Shown piece after piece: positions 7,467 to 12,179 of a DNA stretch of 12,179 nt. Source of the stretch: Hyphochytrium catenoides (taxonomy: Eukaryota; Sar; Hyphochytriomycetes; Hyphochytriales; Hyphochytriaceae); contig FLMG01003081.1 in the NCBI GenBank assembly GCA_900088475.1, forward strand, positions 2,734-14,912, given 5' to 3'. Position numbers and translations under genes: made by a program. Position 1 is the first letter of the stretch; every line of letters starts with the position of its first letter. The notes under the pieces were generated by a model. It was not told the DNA's origin. It worked only from the letters and a program-made list of their open reading frames with translations, and did not search any database.

Positions 7467-10400
7467 TTAGCCACCCTTTTTTAACCTTATTGCCCTTACT
7501 GCTTTGAACGCTACTTGCCGCGTATAGAGATCCACATTCACCAGTTCAGCCACGAAAGAGATCCCTCCCTTCGACCGTACAGTGTTCCAGAGAACACTGT
7601 CAAACTCCACCTCACAAGGGACAACCTGTCCGAGCTCTTCAATCCAATAAAGAGGTGCTGAAAAGAGAGCCACTTCATTGAAGCGAGAGCTGAACTCCTC
7701 ATCTTGCCGCCAGGAAGAGGAAGGAAGGGCGAGAAGTGGGTGCCCTTTCCTTTTAAACCCCTTTTTAGGGGCATGAGTCAGAGTCAAATGCACTCTCTTT
7801 CCTTTCTTGGAAGCCTCAGCCAGCCTCTGGTGCAAGTTGACCTGAGCCCAGAAGATCTCACTACTAACTGCCATCTGTTCTCGAACACGGAAACAACGCA
7901 AGCCTGCTCTCAACGTCGGCTTGATATTGGAGAAGGCAGGGTTCATGTCTTCATCTAGAGAACGAAGAGGCACATGGAGAGAGAAAGAGAGGGAGTGAGA
8001 GAGGGAGTCGGCCGCCACGTCCGCTTGTAAGCAACATGAACAATAAGAAAGGTGTAGAGGAGAAAGGAGAGAAAAAGAGAGTGTGTCTTCGGTATAAAAG
8101 AGAGATTTCCTTGGAGTATAGAGATGGAGATACACACAGGCACACTCTGTCGGACCGAAAGAGTATAAGAGAGAGAAGACAGACAAGAGAACCTGCCCCA
8201 ACAAGGCGGGTAAGTACAGGGTCTTGAGAAACGGGAACAGAGCAAAGGACGCTTATGCTACTCAAAGGAGGTGAAGGCACCAAGCGTACCTTTCAGTTTG
8301 GCTTTAATATAATAATGCACCGCTAGGTCGATATACCGCCTGAGCGGATAGGTAACTGTGGCATAAGAGAGGAGTCCTAGACTCCCCCGCCGAAGGGCTG
8401 GCGATGAACATCTTTGAGAGAAACCCTGTGAGTGAAAGAGAGAGAGGAGGAGAAAGAGAGAGAGAGAGGGTGAGAAGAGTAAGAAAGCAAGCGAAGGACA
8501 CCGACGGAAGATGTGATACACGGAGAGGCAGAAGGCCGCAGAAAGAACTTAGATGTAGCTAAACTCTCAGCGCCTCTTTTGCTCATTCTGCCTTGTACTT
8601 TCTCTCATGGTCCAGGGAACCTGAGTCGCTCTTCGACTTCGCCGCCCTCAGCCTGGTCTGTCCTTTGGTCGTCTCCATTTTGCTAATCATTCAGTGACTC
8701 TTGTTCTCTCTCTCTATCCGCTCCTCCCTGTGTCTCCTTCCCGTGTAACTCTCAATCGACATCGACATTCTCTCCCGTTCCTTACCTCTGTCCAGACATA
8801 ATTCCTATACTTGATGGGCAGCATATTCGGCCCACAGAATCGTCCTGCTAACTCATTGGCAAGCAAGAGGAGCTCTTGTACAATCATTGGGACAGAGCCG
8901 TTGGGCGCATAGCCTACGATCGCTTTCACATTGCTTGGAGGTGGAGCTGGAGAAAGTGGACTCATGGCATCTCTCTCTTCGTCCTCATAATCCAGGAAGA
9001 CCTGTCTCTCCTTGCCAGCAGGCTTTGGCAATTTGGACGTGGTCCGGAAGCGGTACTGTCGCCTTTTCATTGCAAGTCTCTCCACTTCTAAGAGGATAAG
9101 CTGTAGAGCGGCAGTGTTTTCTCTTGCGTCTCTCTCTTCTGGACTCTCTCCTTCGTGTCGTTCTATCTTCTTCGTCAGAAGTGAAATTGCTTCCTCGGAG
9201 GTAATGCCTTTCGTCTTTCCCAGCTTGGAAAGGAAGACAGAGAAGTCGTTTACGTCCCCACCATCCCCCATCTTTGCAGCAAAAGTGAGGGCAAAGTTCT
9301 CTTCATTTTGCTCAGAGAGAGAGAGCCCAATAAGGGCAGGATGGGAAGGGAGCATGCGGAGAGGGCCCTCAGGAAAGTAGGTGGTGAGGGCTGTCAAAGC
9401 CGCGTACTGAAGGAGAGAAACAGACAAAACTATTAGGAGAGAGTAGGATTATGGGAAGAGAAAGAGGTACAACGGTCAACACGGGAGAATGAGAAAGCAG
9501 AGATAGGCGCTTTTTCCTTGGAAATGAAGCTGATACGTCGGCGAGGAAGAACAGGCAAAAGTTACAGAGACGGAAGGCAGCTAGACCATGGTCCTGAGAC
9601 AAGAAATACTATCAAACGGGTGGAAAGTGATGGCGAAGACGGGACGGGACAAGAGAGATGTAGAAAAGCCGGGGTGACAGTAAGAGAGAGAGAAAGAGAG
9701 AGAAAGGAGGAGTAATAGAGAGCAGAGGCATACACATTAATAGAAGAGAGAGAGAGGGAAGACCATTTGCTAAGACAAAGGGAGATACCGCCAGGAGGCC
9801 TCCTGTCTCACCCGATCCACTGGAGAACCCAAGCGTATCACTCTGGTAGGATCACAAATATGGAGCAGGATCCAGCGGGATCCGTCCTCTCTCCTCACTA
9901 TGGAAAAGGCATGATTCGGGATATGGCTGTCGTCTGTGTCATCCAGAATGTAGAAGGCGGGCGTCTGCCCCAAGTCAGTTCTGAACTCGCTATCTGGATC
10001 GGAGAGAAGAGAGAAAGACTCTAACTCTCTCTCTGGTACTCTAAGGCTTTGGACGCGTTGTAGCTGTTGATTGAAGAGAGAAGAGATACCGTGAGCAAGA
10101 GAAGTATGGGCTGCTCACAGGAAACAGAACGAGAGAGAGCGAAGAGGGAGGCAAATGCGGATAAAAATAGGATTCAACCACAGAGAAGGCTCCTCAACTC
10201 AGAAAGAGGAGAAGAAGGGCAAAGCAAAAACCAAGGATTTAAGGTTGGCCAACAGATCTAAAGGAGAGAAAGGACAACAAGGAGAGAGAGAAAGAGATTG
10301 AGAGAAGGCCTGGCGAGCTGCAGGATTGTTGAGGACGTGCAGTTCCTAGGAGGAGGGGAGAAAGAGGAGAGAGAGACAAGGTTGACTATACTCACCTCTC

Positions 10401-12116
10401 TGGATCCGTAAAGCTCCAGGTTAACATATTTCCCCCAGATGCCTGCGCGCTCCAGAAGCTCAGCTAACTCGTGCGGCCTATTATAATCCAGCCCTAGTGC
10501 AGGAGAAAAACATTAGGAGACGACGAAGTGACATTGAGAGAGACAGAGAGACTTCGCCTCAGGAGAAGGCGGTTCTTAAACACGGCAAAGAGGAACAGGA
10601 GAGAGAGAGATGGGTTGTGTGAGACAGACAGAGAGATAGAGAGAAAGAGAAAGAGAGACAGAGAGAGAGAGATTGAGGAATGTACTTACCAAATCTATCA
10701 TAGATATGCTTCTGAAGCAAGGGAGGAGGGAATCGAACCCCGGGCTGCCAACGGAGAAGTAAATAGGACGATGAGATAACATTAGTGCAGGAAGGGGGCG
10801 GCTGCTGTCAATAAGAGAAGAAAGAGAGGTCAAAGAGCGAAGGAGAGAGAGAGAGAAAGAGCGAATAAAAGAAGAGAGACAGTTTGAGCATTATTTCAGC
10901 TTTTGACCTTACCCACTGCTGAAAGGCTCGGCAGAGGTATCCTGCTATACTCGACACAACGGGGCGGAAGAACCTCAAGTCTTGCTTCTCTTCCTCGCTC
11001 TCTCTCTCCTCGCTTCGTTGGCTCCTCTTCTTCCATTCTTCTTTCTTCAAAATAGCTTCTAACCAGTTGGCAAAGTGAACAACGAGGTAGAGGGGAGCCT
11101 TCACATCACCGCTACCTACGTCACCCTCCTGGGAGAGAGCATCAAACAAACAGAGAGACAGGTAGGGAGGTGAGAACACACAGAAAGAGGCGAGACAATG
11201 AAAGAATTAGAGTCCAAGAGATCAGCACTGGACTATGGGTAGGGACAGACGCAGAGGGCGAGAGAAGACAAACAATAGGAGAAGGGAACAGAGATGCTCT
11301 CCTGCTCTCTCTTTCTCTCTCTCTCTCTTTCTTTCTCTCTCATAGAGACAGAACAGAGAGACAGAGCATCAAAACGCCCATCCTCAGTGCATCGGACCAA
11401 GGCTAGGCGACTCTCCTTATACCAGGGTAGATAGAGAAAGCAGGGGAAGAGAAGAGAGATAGCGCAGGAGGTCAACCGGAAGGAGAAAGGTGTGCGCTTG
11501 AGGAAAGAGAGGAAAAGAAGAGAGCCAGTAAAGGGTGAAAGAGCACAAGAGTAAAGAGTAAGAGAGGCGATCCTACATCAACATCTTGTGCCGCAACTCT
11601 CCAGGGCAAATCTGCTAAGAGCTGATCCTCGCGAAGAGACATATTGTCTTTCATAAACGAGTCCGAGGAAGAAAGAAAGCGGTGCACCACGAATCGTCTA
11701 AATATCTCCCTAAACTCTAGATCTTCCTTCCCACCGCTTACGCTCTCTCTCTTGTCCAGAAACGCCTCACACGCAGCTGCGAGAAGCGTCCAATGCGCTC
11801 TTTCTCTCTCCTGGTTGACACTTCTCATTCCTTCTTCAGTTCCCAGAGATCGTGAGAGGAAGGATGCAGCAAATGCGAGCCGCCTGTCAGCTTCTGTTCT
11901 CAACTCTTTGTCCGTAGAGGATTCCTCAGTGAGGGAGAAAATAGAAGCAGAAGAGCGAGGGAGAGAGGGAGGAAAGAAAAGAAGATCGACTGCTTCGTCC
12001 AGACTAAACGTCTCTCTCTTCAGCGCCCTAAGGAGATCGAGAAGCTCCTCCTCGCACTTCGTAGCATATATATTCATAGGGAGATCGCACATCCTTGCTA
12101 AGAAAACTCTATAGTC
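7467..12116 (-). CDS. RNR1-like RNase II family (RNB) protein, multi-exon, 5' end outside window, catalytic acids degenerate
   Basis: Exons in transcript order: 12116-11577, 11128-10913, 10744-10690, 10493-10396, 10063-9812, 9406-8786, 8425-8290 and 7954-7467 (stop TAA). All junctions keep frame; about 801 codons are visible. RNase II enzymes degrade RNA 3' to 5'; the closest architecture is plant organellar RNR1. Exons 1-3 hold a helical pre-RNB region; exon 4 carries L-L-E-R-A-G-I-W-x-x-x-V-N-L-E-L. Exon 5 opens the RNB domain: the metal motif (9902-9952), then L-L-H-I-C-D-P-T-R and G-S-P-V-D-R. Exon 6 resumes with T-T-Y-F-P-E-G-P-L-R-M-L-P and reaches V-Q-E-L-L-L-L-A-N-E. Exon 7 has Y-A-T-V-T-Y-P-L-R-R-Y-I-D-L (8315-8365). 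Exon 8 gives the F-W-A-Q-V helix and an S1-like beta-rich tail. The metal motif reads L-D-D-T-D-D-S-H-I-P-N-H-A-F-S instead of an I-D-x(5)-D/E-x-D-D-A pattern, so activity is doubtful. Alternative in-frame choices: exon 3 could begin at 10804, and a small exon could lie at 8682-8621. Cold-shock domains and any targeting signal would lie outside the window. Confidence 0.88.
8426..8785 (-). other. RNB gene intron that may hide a small exon
   Basis: Joining 8786 directly to 8425 is in frame, but plant-type relatives have roughly 25-30 more residues at this place. An open phase-0 candidate runs 8682-8621 (Q-N-G-D-D-Q-R at its start), behind the acceptor GATTAG. Its donor GTTCCC is poor and it ends in phase 2, so a further exon would be needed. 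The intron also carries a GA tract (CT on the sense strand) at 8435-8469. Confidence 0.4.
8435..8469. repeat. GA microsatellite in the RNB gene intron
   Basis: This is a GA run on +, hence CT on the transcribed sense strand, placed directly before the acceptor of the exon starting at 8425. It probably doubles as the polypyrimidine tract. Confidence 0.85.
9682..9755. repeat. GA microsatellites in the RNB gene intron
   Basis: Two GA-rich blocks, about 9682-9710 and 9741-9755, lie within the intron 9811-9407. That intron splits the RNB domain between the G-S-P-V-D-R segment and the T-T-Y-F-P segment. No exon is needed inside it, because the flanking exons join in phase 0 and restore the family's sequence order. 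Confidence 0.8.
10599..10673. repeat. GA microsatellite cluster in the RNB gene intron
   Basis: Interrupted GA and GACA repeats on + within the intron between the exons ending at 10690 and starting at 10493. On the sense strand it is CT-rich. The Arg/Glu and Leu/Ser frames across it are artefacts. Confidence 0.85.
11129..11576 (-). other. Largest RNB gene intron (448 bases)
   Basis: The donor is GTAGGA at 11576; a GTTGAT six bases upstream is an equally framed alternative. The acceptor is TCCCAG at 11134-11129. A CT microsatellite on + at 11304-11341 is GA on the sense strand, opposite to the other introns of this gene. A - strand frame around 11415-11340 is open with mixed composition, but it has no convincing splice sites and is not needed for frame continuity. 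Confidence 0.55.
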
Positions 12117-12179
12117 CTGAAAAGAAGAGAGATACAACCAGAGATAAGAGCCAAGAAAGAATCAAGAAGAGTGACACGA
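12117..12179 (-). other. End of an upstream RNB gene intron
   Basis: On the - strand this is pyrimidine-rich and ends in CTTCTTTTCAG directly before the exon that starts at 12116. The gene therefore continues to the right of the window. Confidence 0.7.

Noticed and set aside
9767-9811. Extension of the RNB exon to the TAG near 9770
   Set aside because: Reading through gives a partly RNB-like R-Y-L-P, but the donor GTGAGA at 9811 joins in phase to 9406 and restores a better match (G-S-P-V-D-R followed by T-T-Y-F-P), while the read-through ends in a stop.
10722-10745. tRNA B-box-like GGTTCGATTCC with a flanking stem on the - strand
   Set aside because: No A box, anticodon arm or matching acceptor stem lies upstream. 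The bases are coding sequence of the RNB gene exon, with a good acceptor and donor, and the encoded residues fit the next exon.
11644-12114. 156-residue + strand frame at the right edge
   Set aside because: It is antisense to the RNB gene exon 12116-11577, whose frame joins in phase to the downstream exons.
1-12179. Bacterial, phage, CRISPR or mobile-element systems
   Set aside because: No regularly spaced repeats, transposase motifs, operon-like gene packing or Shine-Dalgarno pattern were seen. The split genes show the DNA is eukaryotic nuclear.

Overview
The window is nuclear DNA from a eukaryote. Its genes are split by GT-AG introns of roughly 110-450 bases with pyrimidine-rich acceptors, and the non-coding DNA is full of CT (or, on the other strand, GA) microsatellites. 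The families present are an organellar-type RNase II (RNB) protein most like the plant RNR1 branch, a HERP-type ubiquitin-like membrane protein and a possible BTB protein. This suits a protist, perhaps a plastid-derived lineage such as a coccidian or chromerid alveolate. That placement is inference and weak.

Layout: 1-585 is microsatellite-rich DNA, probably intron. 586-711 (+) looks like the last exon of a BTB/POZ-type gene that begins to the left of the window. 712-4183 holds no gene I can name. It contains a repeat-poor island with a 188-bp tandem duplication (2002-2377) and then a purine-rich upstream region. 4184-5991 (+) is a four-exon gene for a HERP/HERPUD-like ER membrane protein. 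A perfect 14-bp palindrome containing a heat-shock-element core sits 7 bases before its start codon. 5992-7346 is pyrimidine-rich on the + strand and may hold a small spliced + strand gene that I cannot identify. 7467-12116 (-) is a multi-exon gene for an RNR1-like RNB protein whose N-terminal exons lie beyond the right edge.

The two well-supported genes point toward each other. The HERP-like protein belongs to ER-associated degradation, and the RNB protein would belong to organellar RNA processing if the family assignment holds; nothing ties the two together functionally. The most striking observation is that the RNB protein keeps the RNB fold signatures and the arginine motif but has lost most of the acidic residues that bind the catalytic metal. 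It may therefore be a non-catalytic RNase homologue.
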